A DNA stretch of 64,000 nucleotides from the NCBI GenBank assembly GCA_003963075.1, contig RXJV01000064.1, positions 1-64,000 on the forward strand. Direction: 5' to 3'. A program made the translations under genes and the position numbers. Origin of the DNA: Burkholderiales bacterium (lineage in GTDB: Bacteria; Pseudomonadota; Gammaproteobacteria; Burkholderiales; Burkholderiaceae_C). This document shows, one piece after another, positions 1 to 9,614 of the stretch (position 1 is the first letter of the stretch; each line of letters starts with the position of its first letter). The notes beneath the pieces are model-generated. The model searched no databases. It saw only the letters and a program-made list of their open reading frames with translations, and was not told the DNA's origin.

Positions 1-103
1 CTACAACATGGACGAGATCGAGGCGATGGAGTTCATCCTCGACAAGATGAAGGCGTCGAAGAACAACCTGGACTTCTTCGACATGATGCGGCGCGGCGGG
101 TGA
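1..103 (+). CDS. rho: Transcription termination factor Rho, C-terminal end (partial)
   Basis: Only the last 33 codons and the stop (TGA at 101-103) are in the window; the reading frame starts at base 2. The visible peptide carries the end of the Rho family, with a run resembling DEIEAMEFILDKM followed by a DFFDMM tail. Rho is the hexameric RNA-dependent ATPase helicase that ends transcription of untranslated RNA. The next gene is ribosomal protein L31, and rho-rpmE is a common betaproteobacterial order, which supports the call. The catalytic ATPase domain lies outside the window, so only the tail can be judged. Confidence 0.85.
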   Translation, partial: YNMDEIEAMEFILDKMKASKNNLDFFDMMRRGG

Positions 104-144
104 TCCTTCCCACCCGGAACTAGCCAACCCGCAGGGAAGCCCGC

Positions 145-150
145 TACAAT
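145..150 (+). promoter_or_regulatory. Candidate -10 box for rpmE
   Basis: TACAAT lies in the rho-rpmE gap and would start an mRNA near base 157, giving a leader of about 85 bases before the L31 ATG. I see no good -35 element at the expected distance, so this is a sequence-only guess. Confidence 0.35.
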
Positions 151-241
151 CGCCGGTTTTCCGCCCCAGAACACCCGGAAAGTGCGTCACAGCCCGTGGC
201 GTGGCTCCCGACTTAATCGCCGCTCAGGCCAAGAGGTTCCC

Positions 242-493
242 ATGAAAGAAGGCATTCACCCCAACTACCGCGACGTCGTCTTCGTCGACCTGTCCAACGG
301 TTTCCAGTTCGTGACGCGCTCCACCGTCCAGACCAAGGAAACCATCGAGCTCGACGGCAAGACCCTGCCGCTGGTGAAGCTGGAAACCACCAGCGAGTCG
401 CATCCTTTTTACACGGGCACGCAAAAGAGCGTGGACAACCTGGGTGGCCGCGTCGAGAAGTTCCGCAACAAGTTCGCGCACCTCAAGAAGTAA
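242..493 (+). CDS. rpmE2: 50S ribosomal protein L31 type B
   Basis: An 83-residue L31 protein of the large ribosomal subunit. The N-terminus ([12 protein letters not shown]) and the long middle segment are those of type B L31. There is no cysteine anywhere in the protein, so the CxxC zinc site of type A L31 is absent. Type B proteins often replace the zinc form when zinc is scarce, but here the zinc-free form sits in the normal rho-linked position and may be the main copy. The reading frame extends upstream to base 182, but those 20 extra residues do not match the family, and the ATG at 242 is preceded by a purine-rich AGAGG. A hairpin terminator follows. Confidence 0.95.
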   Translation: MKEGIHPNYRDVVFVDLSNGFQFVTRSTVQTKETIELDGKTLPLVKLETTSESHPFYTGTQKSVDNLGGRVEKFRNKFAHLKK

Positions 494-529
494 ATCGCCG
501 ACGCGGTATCCGTACCGCTTCCGGACGAG

Positions 530-551
530 GGGCAGCTTAGGCTGCCCTTTG
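530..551 (+). terminator. Intrinsic terminator after rpmE2
   Basis: A 7-bp GC-rich stem (GGGCAGC pairing with GCTGCCC) with a TTAG loop is followed by a short T-run (TTTGG). It lies 37 bases after the L31 stop and just before the next gene. The T-tract is short, so termination may be partial. Confidence 0.7.
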
Positions 552-564
552 GCATTTCTGCGGC

Positions 565-2235
565 ATGATCCCGCCACTTCAAGATCCCGAGCGCGTGAAT
601 CTCCCCAGCCCCGCCATCGTTGCTGAACGCAGTGCTGAACGCTTGCCGCGCCTGGCCTTGATCCTGCTGTGCGCCGCCTACGTCCTCCCCGGAGTCTTCG
701 GCCGCGACCCCTGGCGCAATGCCGACCTGACGGCCTTCGGCTTCATGGCCAGCATCGCCGAGGGCCGGGCCCCGTGGTGGCAACCGGCGATCGCGGGCAT
801 CCCGGCCGAGGGCGGCCCCCTGCCCTACTGGCTGGGCGCCTTGGCGATCAAGGCCCTGCCCTTCCTGAGCGCGCCGCTCGCGGCACGATTGCCGTATGCC
901 TTGGTACTGGTGGGCGTTCTCATCGCCGTCTGGTACGCCTGCTTCCACCTCGCCCGGACCGAGGCCGCGCAGCCTGTTGCGTTCGCGTTCGGCGGCGAGG
1001 CGCAGGCGGTCGATTACGCGCGCGCGCTTGCTGACGGCGCCCTGCTCGCGCTGATGGCCTCGCTGGGCCTGCTGCGGCTCGGTCACGAGACGACGCCGGA
1101 GTTGGTCCAACTACTGGCGGTTTCAGGCTACCTGTACGGCCTGGCGGCAGCACCGTTCCGGCGCATTGCATCGCGGGTCGCGGTGCTCATCGCGCTGCCC
1201 GCGCTGGCCGCCAGCGGCGCACCGACCGTGGCCTGCCTGCTCGGCATGCTCGGCGTCCTGCTCAACCACCGTTCGAGCTACCGCGAGGCCAAGGATCAGC
1301 GCGTCTGGCTGCTGGGTGCGTTGACGCTCGCGGTGCTTGCCGCCTGGGCCTTCAATGCCTGGGCCTGGCGGGTCCAGGCGGAGCTGCGCATCAAGCCCTT
1401 GCTCAGCCTGCTGGCCTGGTTCTGCTGGCCCTCGGGTCCGATGGCGCTCTGGACCCTGTGGAGCTGGCGGCGCCACCGCATGCGGCGCCACATCACGGTG
1501 CCTTTCATCGCACTGCTCGTGCCGCTTCTGGCCTGCATCACGATGGACAGCTCCGACCGCGCGCTGCTGCTCGCCTTGCCCTCGCTCGCCATCCTTGCCG
1601 CGTTCGCACTGCCAACGCTGAGCCGAGGCTTCTCAGCGGCGGTGGACTGGTTCTCGGTGTTCTTCTTCAGCGCTGCAGCACTGTTCTTCTGGGTCTACTA
1701 CGTTTCGCTGCACACGGGCTGGCCTGCCCAGCCGTTGACCAACATGCGCCGGCTGGCGGACGGCCTGGTACCCCAGTTCAACATCGGTACGCTAGCTTTG
1801 GCGATCACCGCGACGCTGGCCTGGCTGGCCTTGGTGCGCTGGCGCACCGCGCGGCACCGCCACGCGCTCTGGAAGAGCCTCGCTCTGCCTGGCGGTGGTG
1901 TGGCCTTGGGCTGGCTGCTGACGATGAGCCTGCTGCTGCCACCGCTCGACTACGCGCTCAGTGACAGCCCCGTGGTCGCCAGACTCAAACCCCATGTGCC
2001 GGCCGATGTGAACTGCCTGGCCGCCCCCGGACAGAGCCTGCCGCTGCTGGCGGCGATGGAATGGCACGGTGGCTGGCGCATGCGGGCGACCGGCACACTC
2101 GCCGACACCGGCTGCAGCCACGCGATCATCGGCATCGCGCATGCCGTTCCGTCCGGATGGACGGTGGTCGCTCAGGTGCGGCGCCCGACGGACCGCTCCG
2201 GCGCCGGCAGCCTGGTGCTGATCAGGCGTCAGTGA
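565..2235 (+). CDS. Polytopic membrane protein, probable ArnT/PMT-like glycosyltransferase
   Basis: A 556-residue protein with about ten or more hydrophobic segments from residue 28 on. The first extracytoplasmic loop contains GRDPWRNADL, in the place where GT39/GT-C (ArnT-like) enzymes keep their acidic catalytic motif. The C-terminal 100 residues look soluble and extracytoplasmic. GT-C enzymes use lipid-linked sugars, for example to modify lipid A or proteins. Family membership here rests on topology and this first-loop motif, so the substrate is unknown. The ATG at 565 lies 14 bases after the rpmE terminator; an in-frame GTG at 595 is an alternative. The 3' end overlaps the convergent phoR gene by 7 bases. 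Confidence 0.6.
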   Translation: MIPPLQDPERVNLPSPAIVAERSAERLPRLALILLCAAYVLPGVFGRDPWRNADLTAFGFMASIAEGRAPWWQPAIAGIPAEGGPLPYWLGALAIKALPFLSAPLAARLPYALVLVGVLIAVWYACFHLARTEAAQPVAFAFGGEAQAVDYARALADGALLALMASLGLLRLGHETTPELVQLLAVSGYLYGLAAAPFRRIASRVAVLIALPALAASGAPTVACLLGMLGVLLNHRSSYREAKDQRVWLLGALTLAVLAAWAFNAWAWRVQAELRIKPLLSLLAWFCWPSGPMALWTLWSWRRHRMRRHITVPFIALLVPLLACITMDSSDRALLLALPSLAILAAFALPTLSRGFSAAVDWFSVFFFSAAALFFWVYYVSLHTGWPAQPLTNMRRLADGLVPQFNIGTLALAITATLAWLALVRWRTARHRHALWKSLALPGGGVALGWLLTMSLLLPPLDYALSDSPVVARLKPHVPADVNCLAAPGQSLPLLAAMEWHGGWRMRATGTLADTGCSHAIIGIAHAVPSGWTVVAQVRRPTDRSGAGSLVLIRRQ

Positions 2236-3596
2236 TTGCTGAGCGCGGCACCGCCGAAGGCCGCTTCATCACCAAGCGCTGAATCGCTCGCGTGCCGAAC
2301 CCGGGCCGCGGGGAAAACGAGGCGAAAACGCGAGCCCTTGCCAACCTCGCTCTGGATCATCAGTTCGCCCCCATGTCGCTGCATCACATGCTTGACGATG
2401 GACAGACCCAGACCGGTACCACCAGTCTCTCGAGCGCGGCTGCCGTCAACGCGGTAGAAGCGCTCCGTCAGCCGGGGGAGGTGCTCGCGTGCTATTCCGG
2501 GGCCGGTGTCAATGATCGAAATCTCACCGCTGCCGTCGTCGAACAAGCGCCAGCTGGCCTCGATTTCGCCACCCGTCGGCGTGTAACGGACGGCGTTGGT
2601 GACGAGGTTGGCGATCGCGCTGTGCAGCTCACTTTCGACCCCGGCGAGCTCCACACCGGTCTGCAGCTTGATGCGCAGCGGGTGTCGGCCGGCCGACAAG
2701 GCCTCGGCGTCGGCAGCCACACGCAACAGCATGGCGTCCAGGCTCACCCAGCGATCCGGGGCTGGCCGCGGGCTGCCCTCCAGCTGGGCCAGCGTCAGCA
2801 GGTCGGCCACCAATGACTGCATGCGCTGGGTCTGTTGGCCCATCAGCACGAGCACACGGTCGCGCTCGACGGTTGTCAGCGGCAGCGCGTGCAGCGTCTC
2901 GATGAAGCCGGACAACACCGTCAGCGGTGTGCGGATCTCGTGCGAGACGTTGGCGACGAAGTCACGTCGCATGGCCTCGGCGCGCAGCCGCTCGGTGATG
3001 TCCAGCGACAGCACCAGGCGCTGGCCCTCGCCGTACTCGCGCACGATGATGGACAGCGTGCCTGGACCGCGGCTGTTGCCCAGCACCAGGGGTTCAGCAA
3101 ACCGCCCGGCCTGCAGATAGGCCACGAAAGCCGGCGCACGCACGAGGTTGGTGATGCGCTGCTGCAGGTCGCGCTTGGGGTCGAGCGAGAAATGGTCCGC
3201 CGCAGACCGGTTGCACCACAGGATGTGCTCCTGCGCATCCAGCATCAGCACGCCGTTGGGCGAAGCCTCGATCGCCGACAGAAACTGCTCGAGTTCGAGT
3301 CGCCCCCGCGCGACCGCGTGGTCGCGGTCGCGCATGGCGCGCTCGACGCGGTAGGCGAGTTCGCCCCACAAGCCGGTGTCCCGCGGCGCGCTGTCCTGCT
3401 GGTTGCCGCGCAGCCAGCTCAGCAGTCGATAACCCCGCACCGCATCCACCAGCAGCAGCAGGCCGACACCCGAGACCACGCCGACCCCGAGGCCCAGACC
3501 GCCCAAGCCGGTCGCCGAATGAACCGCAACCCCAACGACGAAACCGAGCAGCGTCGCCCCGAGGGCCTGCAGCAGTCGAGGCAACAACCAGGTCAT
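2229..3596 (-). CDS. phoR: Phosphate regulon sensor histidine kinase PhoR
   Basis: A 455-residue membrane sensor kinase that controls PhoB phosphorylation in response to phosphate. Two hydrophobic segments lie within residues 1-53, followed by a PAS-like region (about 100-200). The dimerisation/phosphoacceptor helix has the conserved H219 (FVANVSHEIRTPL). The ATP-binding domain follows, with an N box (NLVTNAVRYTP), a DTGPGI box and a GTGLGL box. It is the last gene of the pst-pho cluster, 15 bases after phoB, so it is probably cotranscribed. As in other PhoR proteins there is no large periplasmic domain. Phosphate is therefore presumably sensed through the PstSCAB-PhoU complex rather than directly; this is family knowledge. 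Confidence 0.93.
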   Translation of the reverse strand: MTWLLPRLLQALGATLLGFVVGVAVHSATGLGGLGLGVGVVSGVGLLLLVDAVRGYRLLSWLRGNQQDSAPRDTGLWGELAYRVERAMRDRDHAVARGRLELEQFLSAIEASPNGVLMLDAQEHILWCNRSAADHFSLDPKRDLQQRITNLVRAPAFVAYLQAGRFAEPLVLGNSRGPGTLSIIVREYGEGQRLVLSLDITERLRAEAMRRDFVANVSHEIRTPLTVLSGFIETLHALPLTTVERDRVLVLMGQQTQRMQSLVADLLTLAQLEGSPRPAPDRWVSLDAMLLRVAADAEALSAGRHPLRIKLQTGVELAGVESELHSAIANLVTNAVRYTPTGGEIEASWRLFDDGSGEISIIDTGPGIAREHLPRLTERFYRVDGSRARETGGTGLGLSIVKHVMQRHGGELMIQSEVGKGSRFRLVFPAARVRHASDSALGDEAAFGGAALSNH

Positions 3597-3611
3597 GAAC
3601 AGCGTTGGGGA

Positions 3612-4313
3612 TCAGGCGGAGAGCGCGTTGCTCTGTTGGGTCAAGCGGTAACCGGCGCCACGGACGGTCTCGATCATGCGCGCGCATTGCACGCGCTCCA
3701 GCGCTTCGCGCAGGCGCTTGACATGAACGTCGATCGTGCGCTCCTCGATGAACACATGGTCACCCCAGACGCGGTCCAACAGCTGCGAACGGCTGTGCAC
3801 ACGCTCGGGGTGGGTCATCAGGAAATGCAGCAAACGGAACTCGGTGGGACCCAGCTTCACCTCGACGCCGTCGCGGCTGACCCGACGCGTACCCGGATCC
3901 AGCAGCAGGGGGCCGACCTCGACCGCGCTGTCCAGCGCCTCGGGCGCCTTGCGGCGCAGCACGGCGCGAATGCGGGCGAGCAGCTCATTGGTCGAGAATG
4001 GCTTGGTGACGTAGTCGTCGGCACCCGCATCCAGACCGGCGATCTTGTCGCCTTCCTCGGCACGCGCCGTGAGCATGATGATGGGCAGCTCCTTCGTCCG
4101 GACCGCGCCGCGCCATTGGCGCGCGAGGGCCACGCCGCTCTGGCCTGGCAGCATCCAGTCGAGCACGACGAGATCGGGCAGCACCCGGTCAACCTCGTAC
4201 TGGGCCTGCGTGGCATTGCCGGCCAGCGTGACCTCGAAGCCGGCATGGCGCAGATTGATGGAGATCAGCTCGGCAATCGCCGACTCGTCTTCCACCACCA
4301 GGATTCGACTCAT
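3612..4313 (-). CDS. phoB: Phosphate regulon response regulator PhoB
   Basis: A 233-residue OmpR-type response regulator. The receiver domain (residues 1-120) has acidic residues E8/D9, the phosphoacceptor D52 in VVLDWMLPG, and the conserved lysine in the VTKPFS motif. The C-terminal winged helix (about 130-225) ends in the expected HVKRLREAL and RGAGYRL segments. The phosphorylated form binds Pho boxes made of 7-base repeats every 11 bases; a candidate array is at 8988-9016. The gene lies 13 bases downstream of phoU and upstream of phoR. This is unusual compared with enterics, where phoBR is a separate operon, but it is normal in Burkholderiales. Confidence 0.95.
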   Translation of the reverse strand: MSRILVVEDESAIAELISINLRHAGFEVTLAGNATQAQYEVDRVLPDLVVLDWMLPGQSGVALARQWRGAVRTKELPIIMLTARAEEGDKIAGLDAGADDYVTKPFSTNELLARIRAVLRRKAPEALDSAVEVGPLLLDPGTRRVSRDGVEVKLGPTEFRLLHFLMTHPERVHSRSQLLDRVWGDHVFIEERTIDVHVKRLREALERVQCARMIETVRGAGYRLTQQSNALSA

Positions 4314-4326
4314 TCCAGACTCCTAT

Positions 4327-5034
4327 TCAGCGGACCATGGTCTCGACGGCCTCCGGCGTGTTGTGCCGGACGTCCTGACCCTTGACCACATAGATGATCA
4401 CTTCCGCGAGGTTCTTGGCGTGGTCACCCACGCGCTCGATGGCCTTCGCAACGAAGACCAGATCGATGGACGAGGAGATCGTGCGCGGGTCTTCCATCAT
4501 GTAGGTGATGAGCTTGCGCAGCAGGCCGTCGAATTCCTTGTCGATCTCGTCGTCATGCTTGAGCACATCCAGGGCGCGCTCCACATCCAGACGCGCGAAG
4601 GCGTCCAGGGCCTTGCGCAGCTGGCCGGTGGCCAGCTCGGCCTCGTAGGCGAGGTCCGACATCGGCACGCGCATCCGGCTGGACACGCCACCTGACACGA
4701 GGCGCTGCACCGTGCGTGCGATCCGCGCCGCCTCGTCGCCGACGCGCTCGAGATTGGCGATGCTCTTCGAGATCGCAATCAGCAGGCGCAGGTCGCGGGC
4801 GGTAGGCTGACGGCGCGCGATGATGGTCGAGAGATCGTGATCGATCTCGACTTCCATCGCGTTCACGCGGCCTTCCCTGGCCAGGACCTCGTCGGCTGAT
4901 TCGGCCGAGAAATCGCTGAGGGCCTGCACCGCCTGGGCCACCTGGGCCTCGACGAGGCCGCCCATTTCGAGCACACGGGTTGAAATGCCGCTGAGTTCGG
5001 CGTCGAACTGGGTCGAAAGATGCTTGTCCACCAT
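4327..5034 (-). CDS. phoU: Phosphate transport regulator PhoU
   Basis: A 235-residue all-helical protein made of two PhoU repeats (about residues 18-108 and 118-212). Each carries the acidic E/DxxxD-type metal-binding pattern seen as DEAARIARTV and ERVGDHAKNLAE. PhoU links the Pst transporter to PhoR and keeps the Pho regulon off when phosphate is plentiful. The start is the ATG at 5034 (MVDKHL...), preceded by AAGGAGGAC, a strong ribosome binding site. The frame runs open further upstream only because it shadows pstB. It lies 14 bases after pstB. Confidence 0.95.
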   Translation of the reverse strand: MVDKHLSTQFDAELSGISTRVLEMGGLVEAQVAQAVQALSDFSAESADEVLAREGRVNAMEVEIDHDLSTIIARRQPTARDLRLLIAISKSIANLERVGDEAARIARTVQRLVSGGVSSRMRVPMSDLAYEAELATGQLRKALDAFARLDVERALDVLKHDDEIDKEFDGLLRKLITYMMEDPRTISSSIDLVFVAKAIERVGDHAKNLAEVIIYVVKGQDVRHNTPEAVETMVR

Positions 5035-5048
5035 GCCGTCCTCCTTGA

Positions 5049-5834
5049 TCAGCCGAAGCGGCCGGTGATGTAGTCCTCGGTGTCCTTGCGCTTGGGCTTC
5101 ATGAAGAGCTCGGCGGTCGGGCCGAACTCGATCAGGTCGCCGAGGTACATATAGGCCGTGTAGTCCGAGCAGCGCGCGGCCTGCTGCATGTTGTGGGTCA
5201 CGATCGCCACGGTGTAGTCGTTCTTGAGCTCGTGGATGAGCTCTTCGATCTTGCCGGTGGAGATCGGGTCCAGCGCCGAGCAGGGCTCGTCGAGCAGCAG
5301 CACTTCGGGCTTGATCGCAATGCCACGCGCGATGCACAGGCGCTGCTGCTGACCACCCGAGAGGCCCGAGCCGCTCTGGTTGAGCTTGTCCTTCACCTCG
5401 GTCCAGAGCGCAGCCTTCTTCAGGGCCCATTCGACACGCTCGTCCATCTCTGCGCGAGGCAGCGTCTCGAACAGCCGCACCCCGAAGGCGATGTTGTCGT
5501 AGATCGACATCGGGAAGGGCGTGGGCTTCTGGAAGACCATGCCAACCTTGGCGCGCACCAGCGAGACGTCGTCCTTGCTGGTGAGGATGTCCTCGCCGTC
5601 GAGCAGGATCTGGCCTTCGGCGCGCTGCTCGGGGTAGAGCTCGAACATGCGATTCAATGTGCGCAGCAGCGTGGACTTGCCGCAACCCGACGGCCCGATG
5701 AAGGCGGTGACCTTCTTCTCGGGGACCTCGAGGTTGATGTTCTTGAGCGCGTGGAAGCCGCCGTAAAAAAAGTTCAGGTTGCGCACCGAGAGCTTGGCGC
5801 GTTCGCCCACGGGCGTTTCGATCTTTGCGTCCAT
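5049..5834 (-). CDS. pstB: Phosphate ABC transporter ATP-binding protein PstB
   Basis: A 261-residue ATPase subunit of the high-affinity phosphate importer. Walker A is GPSGCGKST at residues 47-55, the signature is LSGGQQQRL, and Walker B is [13 protein letters not shown], the PstB-specific form with a cysteine. The C-terminal THNMQQA segment provides the switch histidine. Two copies would act with PstA and PstC at the inner membrane. It lies 10 bases downstream of pstA and 14 bases upstream of phoU, consistent with one operon. Confidence 0.96.
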   Translation of the reverse strand: MDAKIETPVGERAKLSVRNLNFFYGGFHALKNINLEVPEKKVTAFIGPSGCGKSTLLRTLNRMFELYPEQRAEGQILLDGEDILTSKDDVSLVRAKVGMVFQKPTPFPMSIYDNIAFGVRLFETLPRAEMDERVEWALKKAALWTEVKDKLNQSGSGLSGGQQQRLCIARGIAIKPEVLLLDEPCSALDPISTGKIEELIHELKNDYTVAIVTHNMQQAARCSDYTAYMYLGDLIEFGPTAELFMKPKRKDTEDYITGRFG

Positions 5835-5844
5835 GGCTTGTTCC

Positions 5845-6708
5845 TTAGTGTTTGTTCTTGAAGAGCACGCGAGCGAGGATGTTCAGCAACAGCACGCCAA
5901 CCGTGATCAGGAAGACGCCTGCCCAGGCCAGCTTCTGCCAGTTCTCATAGGGGCTCATCGCGAACTTGAAGATGGTGACCGGCAAGCTTGCCATCGGCGA
6001 GCTGAGATCGCTGGTCCAGAACTGGTTGGACAGCGCGGTAAACAGCAGCGGTGCCGTCTCGCCCGACACCCGCGCCAAAGCCAGCAGGATGCCGGTGATG
6101 ACACCGGCGCTCGCGGCCTTGAGCGTGATCGACAGGATGACCTTCCACTTGGGCGTGCCGAGCGCGTAGGCCGCTTCGCGCAGCGCATTGGGCACCAGGC
6201 TGAGCATGTTCTCGGTCGTGCGGATGACGACGGGAATCACCAGCAGCGCGAGCGCCAGCGAACCTGCAAGGCCTGAGAAGCTCTTCAGCTTGGCGACCAC
6301 GATCGCGTAGACGAACAGGCCGATGACGATCGAAGGCGCGGACAGCAGGATGTCGTTGATGAAACGCACCGCGCTGCCCAGCCAGGTCTTCTGCCCGTAT
6401 TCAGCCAGATACACGCCCGCCAGGATGCCCACCGGCGTTCCCACCAGGGTGGCGAGACCAACCATCACGAAGCTGCCGAACAGCGCATTCGCGAGGCCGC
6501 CGCCCTCGCCCTGCGGCGGCGGCGTCATCTGGGTGAAGGTCGCCAGGTTCAGGCCACCGATTCCAAGATAGATGGTCTCGAACAGGATCCAGATCAGCCA
6601 AAACACACCGAAGGACATGGCGCCAAGGGACAGCGTCAGCGCAACGAAGTTCACCCGTTTGCGCTTGCTGTGCATCGCCAGGCGGCGTGCATCAATGACG
6701 GCACTCAT
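5845..6708 (-). CDS. pstA: Phosphate ABC transporter permease PstA
   Basis: A 287-residue inner-membrane permease with six predicted helices. The cytoplasmic EAA-like loop ([16 protein letters not shown]) docks to PstB. It pairs with PstC to form the phosphate channel. The start overlaps the pstC stop (ATGA), which indicates translational coupling. The N-terminal basic stretch and length are typical of the family. Confidence 0.95.
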   Translation of the reverse strand: MSAVIDARRLAMHSKRKRVNFVALTLSLGAMSFGVFWLIWILFETIYLGIGGLNLATFTQMTPPPQGEGGGLANALFGSFVMVGLATLVGTPVGILAGVYLAEYGQKTWLGSAVRFINDILLSAPSIVIGLFVYAIVVAKLKSFSGLAGSLALALLVIPVVIRTTENMLSLVPNALREAAYALGTPKWKVILSITLKAASAGVITGILLALARVSGETAPLLFTALSNQFWTSDLSSPMASLPVTIFKFAMSPYENWQKLAWAGVFLITVGVLLLNILARVLFKNKH

Positions 6709-7733
6709 GAGCGTGCTCCTTCGTTCTTCTTGAGCCGCACAAGCAGCAGCTTGGATATCGACAGCACGACAAAGGTGATCAGGAAGAGCACCAGGCCGAG
6801 GTACATCAGCGAGGCCTGGTGCAGGCCTTCGCCCGCTTCGGCAAACTCGTTGGCGAGCGTCGACGTGATGCTGTTTGCCGCTTCGAACACCGACAGCGAA
6901 CTCAACTGGTTCATGTTGCCGATGACGAACGTGACCGCCATGGTTTCACCCAGCGCACGCCCGAGGCCGAGCATGATGCCGACGACGACCCCGGTCTTGG
7001 TGTAGGGCAACACGATCTTGGACACGACCTCCCAGGTCGTCGCGCCCAGGCCGTAGGCGCCTTCCTTGAGCATCGGCGGCGTGACTTCAAAGACATCCCG
7101 CATCACCGAAGCGATGAAGGGAATGATCATGATCGCCAAGATGATGCCTGCCGACAGGATGCCGATGCCAACCGGTGGACCGGAGACCAGCGAACCCAGC
7201 ACGGGCACGCCGTGCAGGAGCGACTGCAGGGGCTGCTGGACGAAGGTGGCGAGGATGGGCCCGAAGACCAGCAGCCCCCACATGCCGTAAACAATGGAAG
7301 GCACGGCAGCCAGCAGTTCGATGGCGATACCCAATGGCCGCTTGAGCCAGTTGGGCGAGAGCTCGGTCAGAAAGATCGCAATGCCAAAGCTCACCGGCAC
7401 GGCAATCACGAGCGCGATCAGCGAACTCGCCAGCGTGCCGTAGATCATCACCAGACCGCCGAACTTCTCCTGGACGGGGTCCCATTCCGCACTGGTCAGA
7501 AAACCCAGGCCGAAGGCCTTCAACGCCGGCGCAGCGCCGAGGATCAGCGAGACGATGATGCCGACCATCATCGCCAGAGTCAGCCAGGCGGCGCCTTGAG
7601 ACAACGCCGCGAACACGGTGTCCGCCCAGGGCGCGACGCGACGCCTCGGAGTTTGGGGCTTGATGGGTGCGGTCTGAGGCTGAGATTCGCTGCGCCCAGC
7701 ACCAGCGCTCTCGGCGGGAAGAATGGCTGCCAA
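6705..7733 (-). CDS. pstC: Phosphate ABC transporter permease PstC
   Basis: A 342-residue permease with six membrane helices from about residue 60 and an EAA loop ([15 protein letters not shown]). The start needs a decision. The frame opens at a TTG at 7778, but there is no ribosome binding site there and a hairpin occupies 7780-7796. A second TTG at 7733 is preceded by GGAGGT at 7742-7737 and gives a start of MAAILPAE. I prefer this one although the spacing is short. No ATG occurs before the first helix. It overlaps pstA by 4 bases. A weak start codon after a hairpin would make less PstC than PstS, which fits the known excess of binding protein over permease. Confidence 0.9.
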   Translation of the reverse strand: MAAILPAESAGAGRSESQPQTAPIKPQTPRRRVAPWADTVFAALSQGAAWLTLAMMVGIIVSLILGAAPALKAFGLGFLTSAEWDPVQEKFGGLVMIYGTLASSLIALVIAVPVSFGIAIFLTELSPNWLKRPLGIAIELLAAVPSIVYGMWGLLVFGPILATFVQQPLQSLLHGVPVLGSLVSGPPVGIGILSAGIILAIMIIPFIASVMRDVFEVTPPMLKEGAYGLGATTWEVVSKIVLPYTKTGVVVGIMLGLGRALGETMAVTFVIGNMNQLSSLSVFEAANSITSTLANEFAEAGEGLHQASLMYLGLVLFLITFVVLSISKLLLVRLKKNEGARS

Positions 7734-7779
7734 AGGACCTCCGAAGGTCTGAAAGAGGATGCGCTGCTGATGTAGCAAA

Positions 7780-7796
7780 GCCCGGCAGCGCCGGGC
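7780..7796 (-). terminator. Hairpin between pstS and pstC, probable attenuator
   Basis: A perfect 7-bp stem (GCCCGGC/GCCGGGC) with a 3-base loop lies 19 bases after the pstS stop. On the minus strand it is followed by TTTGCT, a poor T-run. It is more likely to stabilise the pstS mRNA 3' end or end part of the transcripts than to stop all of them, since pstCAB-phoU-phoBR follow without another clear promoter. Confidence 0.6.
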
Positions 7797-7815
7797 CTTG
7801 CTCAGCAGCCAGGGC

Positions 7816-8853
<1,038 letters not shown>

Positions 8854-8987
8854 CTGAGACACCTTCCATTAGAAGACTAGAAGCGATCTTCTGATGCTAG
8901 AGGTCAAATATGACGATTCAGTGACTATTACAGAAGACGACCGAAGCGCAAGACGGCCGACGACGCCAATTCAGGCGTCGCATGACA

Positions 8988-9016
8988 GCGTCATTTACGG
9001 TTCACGTAAATGTCAC
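8988..9016 (+). promoter_or_regulatory. Pho-box-like repeat array (candidate PhoB site)
   Basis: Three 7-base units occur every 11 bases: GCGTCAT (8988-8994), GGTTCAC (8999-9005) and ATGTCAC (9010-9016). They are separated by 4-base spacers and match the CTGTCAY units of the PhoB site. The same stretch also holds an inverted repeat, CATTTACG (8992-8999) against CGTAAATG (9005-9012). It lies between pstS and the FAS1 gene. The units read best on the plus strand, toward the FAS1 gene, but the location would also allow control of pstS. Confidence 0.6.
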
Positions 9017-9067
9017 ATGACGTTCTTAGAGTCCGCAATCGTTCGTTCGTGTGGAGCCTTAGCCCCT

Positions 9068-9550
9068 ATGACCCGTCGCATCCTCTTGTCCGCATTCGCC
9101 ATGGCCGCCCTGTTGGTCGGCTGCGCCACCACACCAGCGCCCGCTCCATTGGCGGATACGCTGGCCCGCGACCCTCAGCTCAGCACTTTCAACCGCCTGG
9201 TCGCCCAGGCAGGGTTGACGGAGGAACTGCGCGCTGCTGGACCTCTGACCGTCTTGGCACCGACGGACGAGGCCTTCAAAGCCGTGCCGGCCAAGACCTT
9301 GGAAGCCCTTGCAGCCGACCCGGCCCAGCTCAAGGCCGTCCTGAGCTACCACGTGATTGCTGGGAGCCTGGCGTCAGCGGAAATCAAGCCCGGCAGCGTC
9401 AAGACACGACAAGGCAGCAATCTGACCATCGCCAAGGCCGGCACTTTCATCACCGCGGATGACGCGGTCGTGCAGCAAGCCGATGTCGTCGCAACCAATG
9501 GCGTTGCGCACATCATCGACCGAGTGCTGATGCCGCCGAAGAAGCCTTAA
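9068..9550 (+). CDS. Fasciclin (FAS1) domain lipoprotein
   Basis: A 160-residue secreted protein. A type II signal peptide ends in LLVGC, so it is probably lipid-anchored. A single FAS1 domain covers about residues 30-155, with the conserved GPLTVLAPTDEAF segment and the closing NGVAHIIDRVLMP strand. FAS1 domains usually mediate adhesion or binding at the cell surface; the ligand is unknown. The ATG at 9068 is chosen because it begins the signal peptide; the open frame upstream to 8894 lacks family similarity. The position directly opposite pstS and downstream of a Pho-box-like array suggests phosphate control. Confidence 0.85.
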   Translation: MTRRILLSAFAMAALLVGCATTPAPAPLADTLARDPQLSTFNRLVAQAGLTEELRAAGPLTVLAPTDEAFKAVPAKTLEALAADPAQLKAVLSYHVIAGSLASAEIKPGSVKTRQGSNLTIAKAGTFITADDAVVQQADVVATNGVAHIIDRVLMPPKKP

Positions 9551-9614
9551 GAAGCGAGCAAGCAGCAACGAGGGCGCGGCGTTCAGACACCACCCCTCGT
9601 CGCCCGACTGAGGA

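Noticed and set aside
8890-8988. A Pho box on the minus strand in front of pstS
   Set aside because: Only single CTGTCAT- or CGTCAT-like units occur there, without a second unit at 11-base spacing, so I kept only the plus-strand array.
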